DNA of 19,822 nucleotides, taken from positions 1 to 19,822 of the forward strand of contig CATPBF010000148.1 of the NCBI GenBank assembly GCA_955652585.1. Reading direction: 5' to 3'. Position numbers and translations under genes: made by a program. The notes under the pieces were generated by a model. The model searched no databases and was not told the DNA's origin. It was given only the letters and a program-made list of their open reading frames with translations. Source of the stretch: Candidatus Dormiibacterota bacterium (GTDB taxonomy: Bacteria; Chloroflexota; Dormibacteria; Dormibacterales; Dormibacteraceae). Shown here piece by piece: positions 6,049 to 12,839 of the stretch (positions within the stretch are counted from its first letter, which is position 1; each line of letters starts with the position of its first letter).

Positions 6049-7068
6049 TTAAGAACCAAGGCCTGACACTGCGGCACCGCGCCGGCGCGACCACAGCGCG
6101 TATGCGGTTAGTACGACCAACAAGACCTCTGCGCCGACCGCGAAGCCAACCAGCTCGCCGCCGATGCCGATGGCGGCGATGAGGTTGTACATCGCGTGGC
6201 AGATGCTCGACGTGGTTGTGTTGGTGTACTTGCGTATCAACCCCAAGCCCAGCGCGAGCACGAACACCGCGAGCGTGTCGAACGAGATGCTGTACTGCGT
6301 GTGAATCGAGGCAAACAGGAGGGCGGTCACGACCAGCCCGAGCCTTGGCTGGAGCGCGCCTCGGAACAAGACCTCCTCGCAAATCGCCGGCACAAGGGCA
6401 ATCGCGGCGATGCCTACAGGACCGCCAAGACCTCCGTAGATATGCTGTGTAGTGACGTCGATGTTGTGAGCGACCTGCGGCGTCAACGCCTGACTCAATG
6501 CCACGGTCGCCAGGGCGAAGGCGGTAAACACGCCAGCCGCGGCGAGCGCCAGCACGACCTGCCACCAGGCCGGCATCACGACCCCCAGCCGCGCACTCAC
6601 CTGCGTGGCGTCGCGACGGATGTAGAGACCCACGCCGGCCGCGGCGATGATGAGAAACGGCGCCTCTTGCGCCAACAGGTCGAAGATCGTCAGCGGCGGC
6701 TGCTGCTGGTCGATTGTGAAGACGTCGACAAAAGTGACGAGGGTTACGTTCAAGCCGAGCCAGATCACGGCGAGCACTAGCGCCAGCGCGTGGACTGGGT
6801 TGTCAGCGTCTATCGGCAGGATGCGGGCGATGCGCTCGCGGGCAGGATTGGAAGCGAGCACTGCCGCGATGCCTGCACTGACCATGACGCCCGCACCGAT
6901 CCCTGCAGCCGAAGCTCCGGACACCGGAGGTCCCAGGACACCTACGAATACAAGTGCGCCAAATAGAAAGGTGATGCCCGACGCCAAGCCGCTGAGGATC
7001 CCAGTCGCAAGGCTCGCCCACGACTTACCGATCGCGGCGTTGGCCGTGACGATCAGCGGCAACGGCAC
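6049..7068 (-). CDS. CPBP family intramembrane metalloprotease (CAAX protease/bacteriocin-processing type)
   Basis: This 339-residue multi-pass membrane protein has the three CPBP (Abi/Rce1-like) motifs: EEVLFR (Glu231, Glu232, Arg236), FASIH (His256) and HAMYN (His291, Asn295). These residues form the putative active site inside the membrane. At least eight hydrophobic segments are visible, and the first 200 residues form an extra membrane domain before the CPBP core. It follows the slipin and NfeD genes on the same strand and likely shares their transcript. The marked start is GTG, 47 bases after the slipin stop. The frame stays open upstream and would add a hydrophobic stretch (IAAVFLDAASVFVSLLV) if translation began at CTG 7119, so the N-terminus is uncertain. 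Substrate unknown; bacterial members have roles in membrane-protein processing, immunity and signalling. Confidence 0.92.
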   Translation of the reverse strand: MPLPLIVTANAAIGKSWASLATGILSGLASGITFLFGALVFVGVLGPPVSGASAAGIGAGVMVSAGIAAVLASNPARERIARILPIDADNPVHALALVLAVIWLGLNVTLVTFVDVFTIDQQQPPLTIFDLLAQEAPFLIIAAAGVGLYIRRDATQVSARLGVVMPAWWQVVLALAAAGVFTAFALATVALSQALTPQVAHNIDVTTQHIYGGLGGPVGIAAIALVPAICEEVLFRGALQPRLGLVVTALLFASIHTQYSISFDTLAVFVLALGLGLIRKYTNTTTSSICHAMYNLIAAIGIGGELVGFAVGAEVLLVVLTAYALWSRRRGAAVSGLGS

Positions 7069-7115
7069 AAGAAGCGATACGAAGACGGAGGCGGCGTCGA
7101 GGAAAACGGCCGCGA

Positions 7116-7943
7116 TCAGCCTGATTCGTCGGTCTTTGGAGTCAGCGCCTTAGGGCTGGTCGGTCCAGGAGCTGACGGCTTGGACGTCGTTGCTTCCAGG
7201 ATCGGCTTGAACAGCTCGATCGGGATGGGGAGGACGATCGTCGTGTTCTTCTCGGTGCCGATCTCGACAAGGGTCTGCAAAAAGCGGAGCTGAAGGGCAC
7301 CCTGCTGGGTCGAGATGATCTGAGCCGCGTTCGCCAGGGTTTGCGAGGCCTGGTACTCGCCGTCGGCGTTGATGATCTTGGCGCGCTTTTCGCGCTCGGC
7401 CTCTGCCTGCTTTGCCATCGCCCGCTGCATGCTCTGGGGTAGCTCGACGTCCTTGATCTCGACGACCGCCACCTTGATGCCCCAAGGCTCGGTTTGCTCG
7501 TCGATGATTTTTTGAAGATTTTGATTGATCTTCTCGCGGTTGGCGAGCAGCTCGTCCAGCGTCGCCTGTCCAAGGGCGGCTCGCAACGTGGTCTGCGCGA
7601 TCTGGGAGGTCGCGTTGATGTAATTGAGCACTTGAGTGACCGCCCTCTGGGCGTCGACAACCTGGAAGTAGATGACCGCATTGACCTTCGCGGTCACGTT
7701 GTCGTTGGTGATGACCTCTTGAGGTGGCACTTCGAGGGTGATCACGCGGAGGTCGATCTTGACGAGGCGATCGATGCCGAACGGGATGATGAAGAACAGG
7801 CCCGGGCCCTTGAGCGGAATCAGGCGGCCGAGGCGAAAGACCACGCCGCGCTCGTATTCGTTCGCAATGCGCAGGCTGGAGAAAACGATGATGAGCAACA
7901 GCACCACGACTACGCCCACAACCACCAGCGTGCCGACGTCCAT
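7116..7943 (-). CDS. Slipin (stomatin-like SPFH/band 7 protein)
   Basis: The 275-residue protein is a bacterial slipin. A membrane anchor (about 5-24) leads into an SPFH domain beginning ANEYERGVVFRLGRL, with the family segments GPGLFFIIP and PWGIKVAVVEIKDVELP. A coiled-coil of MAKQAEAEREKRAKII type then leads to the hydrophobic patch TTIVLPIPIELFKPIL (about 234-249) and a Pro/Thr/Ser-rich tail. Slipins form membrane microdomain cages. The hydrophobic patch resembles the site where the NfeD-type protease cuts archaeal p-stomatin. The ATG overlaps the nfeD stop by one base (TGATG), indicating translational coupling, and the nfeD-slipin pair is a well-known conserved unit. Confidence 0.96.
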   Translation of the reverse strand: MDVGTLVVVGVVVVLLLIIVFSSLRIANEYERGVVFRLGRLIPLKGPGLFFIIPFGIDRLVKIDLRVITLEVPPQEVITNDNVTAKVNAVIYFQVVDAQRAVTQVLNYINATSQIAQTTLRAALGQATLDELLANREKINQNLQKIIDEQTEPWGIKVAVVEIKDVELPQSMQRAMAKQAEAEREKRAKIINADGEYQASQTLANAAQIISTQQGALQLRFLQTLVEIGTEKNTTIVLPIPIELFKPILEATTSKPSAPGPTSPKALTPKTDESG

Positions 7944-9268
7944 CAGCCGTTCTCCTTCTTTGCTTCCGTGTCACCGGCGACGACTTGCAGCTGCAGTCCC
8001 TTGCGACCCACCACGCGCACCGGGGTCCCAACGTGAATCGGTCCGTTTGAAGCGACTGCCTTCCAGAGCGCCCCGCGCACAAAGACTAGTCCTTCCGGTG
8101 TGAGCTCTTCGCGCACCTCGCCCTTTGAGCCCACCAGCGCCTCGGCGCCGGTGGTGACCGGACGCCGGCGCGCAGCCCACACCTTGCGGATGAAGAAAAC
8201 GAAGAATCCGGTGGTGACCCCCGCCGCGATGAGGACTGCGATCGGGCTCACGCCAAGGCCGAAAGGTCCGGTGTTGATGAGGAAGGCCATGCCCAGAAGC
8301 AGGGCCAGTACCCCACCGGCGCTGAGGATGCCGTGCGTGTTGGCCTTGAGGTCGGCGATGAAGAGCGCGAAGGCGACAAGCATCATCAGCGCCCCGGCGA
8401 TATTCACCGGTAGGTTGGCCAGCGAGACGATGGCGAGCACCGCGGCGATCCCGCCGACCACGCCCGGCAAGATGGCGCCGGGGGTCGTGAGCTCGGTGAT
8501 GATGCCGTAAGCGGCGAGCAAGATCAAAAGCGCAGCGACGGTAGGATCGATGAGGGCGTTCAAGAACAGCATCCAGAAAGGCATCGGAAAGTCCTGGAGC
8601 TGGCCGCCCGCCGTGTGGAGCGTAAGCGGGCCACTGGGTCTCGGCACGACTCGGCCGTCGACGGCGTTCAGCAGGGCAGTGGGATCCGCGGCCTCCAGGT
8701 CGGCAACGCGGAGGCGGACCGCATCCTCCGCATTGATGTTGACGCTGTTGCGAACGGCATCCTCAGCCCAGTCCGGATTGCGGCCGTGCATGGACGCGAG
8801 ATTGCGCACCCTGGTCACGGCGTCGTTGAGTACCTTCGTGCCGAGATCACCGGTGAGGTCGGCGCCGGTCGCCTGGATCGGGTGGGCTGATCCGATGTTG
8901 GTGCCTGGCGCCATCGCCAGCACGTCGGCAGCCTGGGCGACGAACAGGCCGGCCGAAGCCGCTCGCGCGCCGCTAGGGTAAACGAACGCGATCACGGGGA
9001 CCTTGGAGTTCAAGAGGCTCGTGACGATGTCATCCATCGAGGTTGAGATTCCGCCTGGCGTGTTGATCACGACCAGGAGGGCATCTGCGTGATCTGACTC
9101 CGCTCGGGAAACCGAGGCCGACATATAGCCGGCCATGATCGTGTTGATGTCGCCGTTGAGGTCGGCTTGCTCTACGCGCGGGACGGCCGCGGACGCAGCC
9201 GGCGCAGGCAAAAAGACCGCGATCGCCAAGGCGGCCGCTCCGGCTCCAAGCAAGTAACGGGCGCGCAC
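7943..9268 (-). CDS. NfeD family membrane serine protease (ClpP-class, long form)
   Basis: The 441-residue protein is a long-form NfeD. A signal peptide (about 1-28, ending near ASAAVP) is followed by a ClpP-like serine protease domain facing outside the cell, then five membrane helices (about 230-362) and a cytoplasmic OB-fold (about 372-431). The Ser/Lys dyad fits Ser105 in RAASAGLF and Lys145 in GTKVLNDA; the 40-residue spacing agrees with the studied archaeal enzyme. NfeD proteases cut the hydrophobic C-terminal part of their partner slipin, whose gene overlaps this one. The start is GTG with a TATGCT box 6 bases upstream, so the message may be leaderless. A role in membrane quality control is the likely assignment. 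Confidence 0.95.
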   Translation of the reverse strand: MRARYLLGAGAAALAIAVFLPAPAASAAVPRVEQADLNGDINTIMAGYMSASVSRAESDHADALLVVINTPGGISTSMDDIVTSLLNSKVPVIAFVYPSGARAASAGLFVAQAADVLAMAPGTNIGSAHPIQATGADLTGDLGTKVLNDAVTRVRNLASMHGRNPDWAEDAVRNSVNINAEDAVRLRVADLEAADPTALLNAVDGRVVPRPSGPLTLHTAGGQLQDFPMPFWMLFLNALIDPTVAALLILLAAYGIITELTTPGAILPGVVGGIAAVLAIVSLANLPVNIAGALMMLVAFALFIADLKANTHGILSAGGVLALLLGMAFLINTGPFGLGVSPIAVLIAAGVTTGFFVFFIRKVWAARRRPVTTGAEALVGSKGEVREELTPEGLVFVRGALWKAVASNGPIHVGTPVRVVGRKGLQLQVVAGDTEAKKENG

Positions 9269-9274
9269 CTTTTG

Positions 9275-9280
9275 AGCATA
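9275..9280 (-). promoter_or_regulatory. nfeD promoter -10 box (TATGCT), leaderless layout
   Basis: On the minus strand TATGCT lies 6 bases before the nfeD GTG, so transcription should start at or near the start codon. It matches TATAAT at four of six positions. A TTTACA sequence resembling a -35 lies 20 bases upstream, longer than the usual 16-18. Confidence 0.4.
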
Positions 9281-9300
9281 GGCCCCAACCTTGCCGGCTG

Positions 9301-9316
9301 TGTAAAACGTGGAACA
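9301..9316. promoter_or_regulatory. Degenerate parS-like site
   Basis: TGTAAAACGTGGAACA matches the known parS variant TGTTCCACGTGGAACA at 13 of 16 positions, with a perfect right part ACGTGGAACA. It lies in the 104-base divergent gap between nfeD and the sigma-like gene, about 3.4 kb from parA. The left half has three consecutive mismatches, so ParB binding is uncertain and the match may be chance. Confidence 0.25.
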
Positions 9317-9359
9317 TTCCCCGGCTGGAGGGGCAAGAGGACGGTACCCGGGAGCGTCG

Positions 9360-9365
9360 TAAAAT
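9360..9365 (+). promoter_or_regulatory. Promoter -10 box (TAAAAT) for sigma-like gene and gcv operon, leaderless layout
   Basis: TAAAAT is followed by 7 bases and then the ATG at 9373, the same spacing as at parA. The message would start at the ATG, leaving no room for a glycine riboswitch before the first gene of the gcv operon. No good -35 is visible. Confidence 0.5.
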
Positions 9366-9372
9366 CAGGCCG

Positions 9373-10026
9373 ATGGCAACCTCCTCCCGCCGGCAGGAGA
9401 GCTTTGGTGGCGATGGCCACGAGGGCATCCAGGACGAAGACGCGCTGCAGGCGTTGATTCGCGGGGCTCGGTCGGCGGGGCCGCTGGCGAAGAGCGATCA
9501 GGCGACGCTGCTCATGAGGGCTGCCCTGGGCGACCGGTCGAGCCAGGACCGGCTCGTGGCGGCGCACATGGACCGAGTCATAAGTCTCGCCGCTGCGCGG
9601 GGCGAGCTTGCACTATCCCTGGCCGACCTGGTCCAGGAAGGCTCGATTGGCCTTCTGCATGCGGTCCGCACGTTTGCCGACAGCGGACAGACGGACTTCG
9701 CCACTTTTGCCGATGCCCGCATCGCAGCTCAGATAGACGCTGCGCTTGCCGCTGAGGCCGCTGCCGTCCACGAGGGCGAGCTGCTCGTGGCTGCGGCCAC
9801 CGACTACGAGCGTGCCGAACTGTCCGTGGCGCGGATCCTGCGCCGCGCGCCGACGCCGGCCGAGCTCGCCGAGAAGCTCGAGTGGACTGTCGACCGGACG
9901 CTCTATGTCGCCAACGTGGTCGCCGATGCGCGACGCCGATACGACGAAGAGATGCTCGCCCTCATCGACCCCGAGGCCATCGACCTCGAAGACGACGAAG
10001 ACGAGCGCTCTGCACTGGACGGCTAG
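9373..10026 (+). CDS. Sigma-70-like protein lacking region 4
   Basis: This 217-residue protein resembles sigma factor region 2: LVAAHMDRVISLAAARG followed by LADLVQEGSIGLLHAVRTFADSG (about 61-105) matches the core-RNAP-binding part LxxANLRLV...DLIQEGxxGLxRAVxKFD. The next part, DFATFADARIAAQIDAAL (108-125), aligns with regions 2.3-2.4, but the paired tryptophans and most basic residues used for -10 melting are replaced. A region-3-like segment (PTPAELAEKLEWTVDRTLYVANVV, about 160-183) follows, then an acidic tail (DLEDDEDE). There is no region 4, so it cannot contact a -35 element in the usual way. A divergent sigma factor, an RNAP-binding regulator or a decaying sigma factor are all possible. 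It heads the gcv genes with its own -10 box, and its end overlaps the likely gcvT start. Confidence 0.7.
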   Translation: MATSSRRQESFGGDGHEGIQDEDALQALIRGARSAGPLAKSDQATLLMRAALGDRSSQDRLVAAHMDRVISLAAARGELALSLADLVQEGSIGLLHAVRTFADSGQTDFATFADARIAAQIDAALAAEAAAVHEGELLVAAATDYERAELSVARILRRAPTPAELAEKLEWTVDRTLYVANVVADARRRYDEEMLALIDPEAIDLEDDEDERSALDG

Positions 10027-11131
10027 CGCCGCGCGCAGAACCCCGCTCTTCGAACGTCACGTCGCCCTCGGTGGACGCATGGTGGACTTCGGCGGCTGGG
10101 AGCTGCCTCAGCAATACTCGTCGATCCGCGATGAGCACATCGCCGTGCGGACGGTCGCTGGACTCTTCGACATTTCGCACATGGGTCGTTTCAAGGTCAC
10201 CGGCGCAGGCGCTTTCGACTTCCTTCAGAGCTTGCTCACCAACGACCTGTCCCGCATTGCCGAAGGTCGCGCCCAGTACAACCTCATGTGCAATGAGGAG
10301 GGAGGAATCCTCGACGACCTGGTCGTCTACTGGGGCGATGACGGCTTCTTCGTCGTTGTCAACGCCTCCAACCGCGAACGCGATCTCGACTGGATGCGCA
10401 GCCACGCACCGCGCGCGGTCGACGTCGAGGACCGCACCTTCGAGCTGGCGCTGATCGCACTTCAGGGGCCAAAGGCTGAGGGGCTGATGCCCGCGGATGG
10501 ACTTGACGACCTCTCGTATTTCGGCTTCCGCCCGGCGGAGGTGGCGGGTATCAGCGCACTCGTCTCGCGCCCTGGGTACACCGGCGAGGATGGCTTCGAG
10601 ATCTTCGTCCCGGCCGATCGGGTCGCGAAGGTGTGGGACACGATCCTGGAAAGCGGCGCCCCGCACGGAGTGCTGCCGGCCGGGCTGGGAGCGCGTGACG
10701 CCACCCGGCTCGAGGCTGCTCTGCGGCTGTACGGCAACGACATGGACGAAAGCGTCAATCCTTATGAGGCAGGCCTCGGATGGACGGTACGTCTCGATAA
10801 GGGCGAGTTCATCGGCCGCGACGCGCTGGCACGGGTCAAAAGCGGCGGGCCCAAGCGGACCCTGGTCGGACTGAAGACTGCGCCGGGTGACATTGCGCGT
10901 CACGGGGCGGCGGTCCGCAGCCAGGATCGGCAGGTCGGCAGCGTGACCAGTGGCACGCACTCGTTCTTTCTCGGGCACCCCATCGCGCTCGCGCTGGTGG
11001 AAGTCGCATCATTGCCAGTCGGGGAAACAGCAAGCGTCGACGTTCGAGGTCGGCAAGCCTCGGCCGAAGTGGTGCAGCTGCCTTTCTACCGGGGTTCGGC
11101 GCGATCGGCCGCCGGCTCCGCGAAGTCCTGA
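10010..11131 (+). CDS. gcvT: Glycine cleavage system T-protein (aminomethyltransferase)
   Basis: GcvT transfers the one-carbon unit from aminomethyl-lipoyl H-protein to tetrahydrofolate, releasing ammonia. The conserved start RRTPLFERHVALGGRMVDFGG is present, followed by DISHMGRFKVTG, the folate/catalytic region GGILDDLVVYW (Asp102/103 from this start), RPGYTGEDGFEIF and GLGARDATRLEAALRLYGND. Length from this start is 373 residues, normal for the family. The start is problematic: no ATG, GTG or TTG lies at the conserved N-terminus. The ATG at 10079 would cut off the conserved TPLFERHVALG segment, and the ATG at 9926 would add an unrelated 30 residues inside the sigma-like gene. I mark CTG 10010, which overlaps that gene by 17 bases and suggests coupled translation. 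Identity is certain, the exact start is not. Confidence 0.93.
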   Translation: MHWTASAARRTPLFERHVALGGRMVDFGGWELPQQYSSIRDEHIAVRTVAGLFDISHMGRFKVTGAGAFDFLQSLLTNDLSRIAEGRAQYNLMCNEEGGILDDLVVYWGDDGFFVVVNASNRERDLDWMRSHAPRAVDVEDRTFELALIALQGPKAEGLMPADGLDDLSYFGFRPAEVAGISALVSRPGYTGEDGFEIFVPADRVAKVWDTILESGAPHGVLPAGLGARDATRLEAALRLYGNDMDESVNPYEAGLGWTVRLDKGEFIGRDALARVKSGGPKRTLVGLKTAPGDIARHGAAVRSQDRQVGSVTSGTHSFFLGHPIALALVEVASLPVGETASVDVRGRQASAEVVQLPFYRGSARSAAGSAKS

Positions 11132-11158
11132 GCCGACCCGAGGCAGCGTTCACGAAGA

Positions 11159-11164
11159 GGGAGG
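11159..11164 (+). promoter_or_regulatory. Ribosome-binding site of gcvH
   Basis: GGGAGG lies 6 bases before the ATG at 11171 and decides that start over a nearby out-of-frame ATG at 11166. It is one of the few strong Shine-Dalgarno sequences in the window. Confidence 0.7.
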
Positions 11165-11170
11165 AATGGC

Positions 11171-11545
11171 ATGGCTGGCCGGCTTTACACGAAGTCGCAT
11201 GAATGGATCACGGTCGAAGGCAAGAGCGTCACGGTCGGGATCACGGACTTCGCGCAGTCCCAGCTCGGAGATGTCGTGTTTCTAGAGCTGCCCACTACAG
11301 GCCGAAAGCTCGACGCTGGAGAGAGCTTCGGCGTCGTCGAGTCCGTCAAGGCCGCCAGCGATCTCTATTCGCCTGTAGCGGGTCGCGTGACCACAGTCAA
11401 CGAGCAGCTGGCAGCCAAGCCAGAGCTCATCAACTCCGACCCTTACGGCGAGGGCTGGATCCTCAAGCTGGAGCTGACCGGTGACCTGCCCAAGGATTTC
11501 ATGGACGAAGCCACGTACAAGAAATCAACGGAGTCGCAAAGCTAG
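11171..11545 (+). CDS. gcvH: Glycine cleavage system H-protein (lipoyl carrier)
   Basis: The 124-residue protein carries the lipoyl arm that shuttles the aminomethyl group between P-, T- and L-proteins. The lipoylated lysine is Lys60 in GVVESVKAASDLYSPV. The flanking GDVVFLELP, GRVTTVNEQL and SDPYGEGWILKLEL blocks are typical, and the length is normal (about 120-130). It lies 39 bases after gcvT with a GGGAGG ribosome-binding site. The stop is 1 base before the TTG start proposed for gcvPA. No lipoate ligase or L-protein gene is in the window; the L-protein is usually shared with pyruvate dehydrogenase. Confidence 0.97.
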   Translation: MAGRLYTKSHEWITVEGKSVTVGITDFAQSQLGDVVFLELPTTGRKLDAGESFGVVESVKAASDLYSPVAGRVTTVNEQLAAKPELINSDPYGEGWILKLELTGDLPKDFMDEATYKKSTESQS

Positions 11546-11546
11546 G

Positions 11547-12839
11547 TTGCCCTACCTCGTCCACTCTCCAGAAGAGCGCGCTGAGATGCTGGCCGCGATC
11601 GGCGTGGAATCGATGGACGGTTTGCTGGTCGACATCCCAGCGGCACTCCGCATTCCCAGGCTCGACCTGCCGAACGGGCTCTCGGAGTTCGAGACGATGG
11701 CTCAGATCACTGCGCTGGCGGCGCGCAACCGCGTTTTCCCCGATCGCCTCACCTTCCGCGGTGGCGGTGTTTATCGCCGGTTCATACCGGCGGCAGTCGC
11801 CGCGGTGACGTCGAAACCTGAGTTCTACACGGCCTACACGCCATACCAGCCGGAAGCCAGCCAGGGCACTCTGCAAGCGATCTACGAATTCCAAACCCTG
11901 ATCGCGGAGCTGACCGCTCTGGATGTTGCCAACGCGTCGCTTTATGACGGCGCGACCGCGGTGGCCGAGGCGGCGATGATGGCGTACGTCCACACAGGGC
12001 GCAAAGAGGTCCTCGTCGCCGGTTATGTGCATCCCGAATACGTCGACGTGCTTCGCGCTTTCGGTGAGGGGCGCGGCATCAGAGTCCGGAAAGGCTCCGA
12101 GCCGAACGCCAAGACCGCTGCGGTGATCTTTCAGCAGCCGGATTTCCTGGGGCTGCTGGTCGACGCGCCCGACCTGACCAAGCGAGCACACGACGTCGGC
12201 GCGATTGCGATTGCATGCGTCGACCCCATCAGCCTTGCGCTCCTGGCGCCGCCGGGCCAGTACGGCGCGGACATCGCCGTCGGCGAAGGCCAGCAGCTCG
12301 GCCTCAGCCCCAGCTACGGCGGTCCGCACGTCGGCTTCATCGCCTGCCACAAGGATCTCGTGCGCCGCCTGCCCGGGCGCTTGATCGGTGCATCGCATGA
12401 CGCACAAGGACGGCGCGGATTCGTCCTCACCCTCACGGCGCGCGAGCAGCACATCCGCCGCGAGAAGGCGACGTCCAACATCTGCACGAACCATTCGCTG
12501 TGCGCTCTTGCGGCCAGCGTCTACATGACTTACATGGGCGCGGAAGGCATGCGCCAAGTCGCCGACGTCAGCTTCAAACGCGCCCACGCGCTGGCGGCAA
12601 AGCTGGCCGCATTGCCGGGATGGGAGCTCGCCTTTCCGGAACGGCAATTCCTGAGCGAGTTTCCGATTCGAGTGCCCAAACCGGCCGTAGTGAACCGAAA
12701 GCTCGCGCGAAAGGGAATCCTCGGCGGGCTGGACATGCAGCGTTGGTTTCGGGAGCTCAAGGGCGTGTTTACGTTCACGTGCACCGAGGTCAACGACGCA
12801 CGCGCGATCGACGAGCTGGTCGAGGCCGTGAGCTCATGA
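11547..12839 (+). CDS. gcvPA: Glycine dehydrogenase (decarboxylating) subunit 1
   Basis: This is the first half of the two-subunit P-protein, which with GcvPB decarboxylates glycine using pyridoxal phosphate and passes the aminomethyl group to GcvH. The family N-terminus PYLVHSPEERAEMLAAIGV follows the TTG at 11547. The YTPYQPEASQGTLQ segment begins near residue 97, and TSNICTNHSLCALAA begins at 309. From TTG the protein has 430 residues, close to the usual 440-450. The frame is open further upstream inside gcvH, but those residues do not resemble the family. The stop overlaps the gcvPB ATG (ATGA), fitting a 1:1 complex made by coupled translation. Confidence 0.95.
   Translation: MPYLVHSPEERAEMLAAIGVESMDGLLVDIPAALRIPRLDLPNGLSEFETMAQITALAARNRVFPDRLTFRGGGVYRRFIPAAVAAVTSKPEFYTAYTPYQPEASQGTLQAIYEFQTLIAELTALDVANASLYDGATAVAEAAMMAYVHTGRKEVLVAGYVHPEYVDVLRAFGEGRGIRVRKGSEPNAKTAAVIFQQPDFLGLLVDAPDLTKRAHDVGAIAIACVDPISLALLAPPGQYGADIAVGEGQQLGLSPSYGGPHVGFIACHKDLVRRLPGRLIGASHDAQGRRGFVLTLTAREQHIRREKATSNICTNHSLCALAASVYMTYMGAEGMRQVADVSFKRAHALAAKLAALPGWELAFPERQFLSEFPIRVPKPAVVNRKLARKGILGGLDMQRWFRELKGVFTFTCTEVNDARAIDELVEAVSS

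Noticed and set aside
5533..6066. Plus-strand frame running through parA and the following gap
   Set aside because: Most of it is antisense to parA, and the part in the gap has no ribosome-binding site or recognisable feature.
9269..9372. Glycine riboswitch before the gcv operon
   Set aside because: The gap is about 100 bases, shared with the nfeD promoter, and the -10 box 7 bases from the ATG leaves no leader; no paired glycine aptamer pattern is seen.
9962..10978. Long open frame antisense to gcvT (338 residues)
   Set aside because: gcvT on the plus strand has all family motifs; the antisense frame has none.
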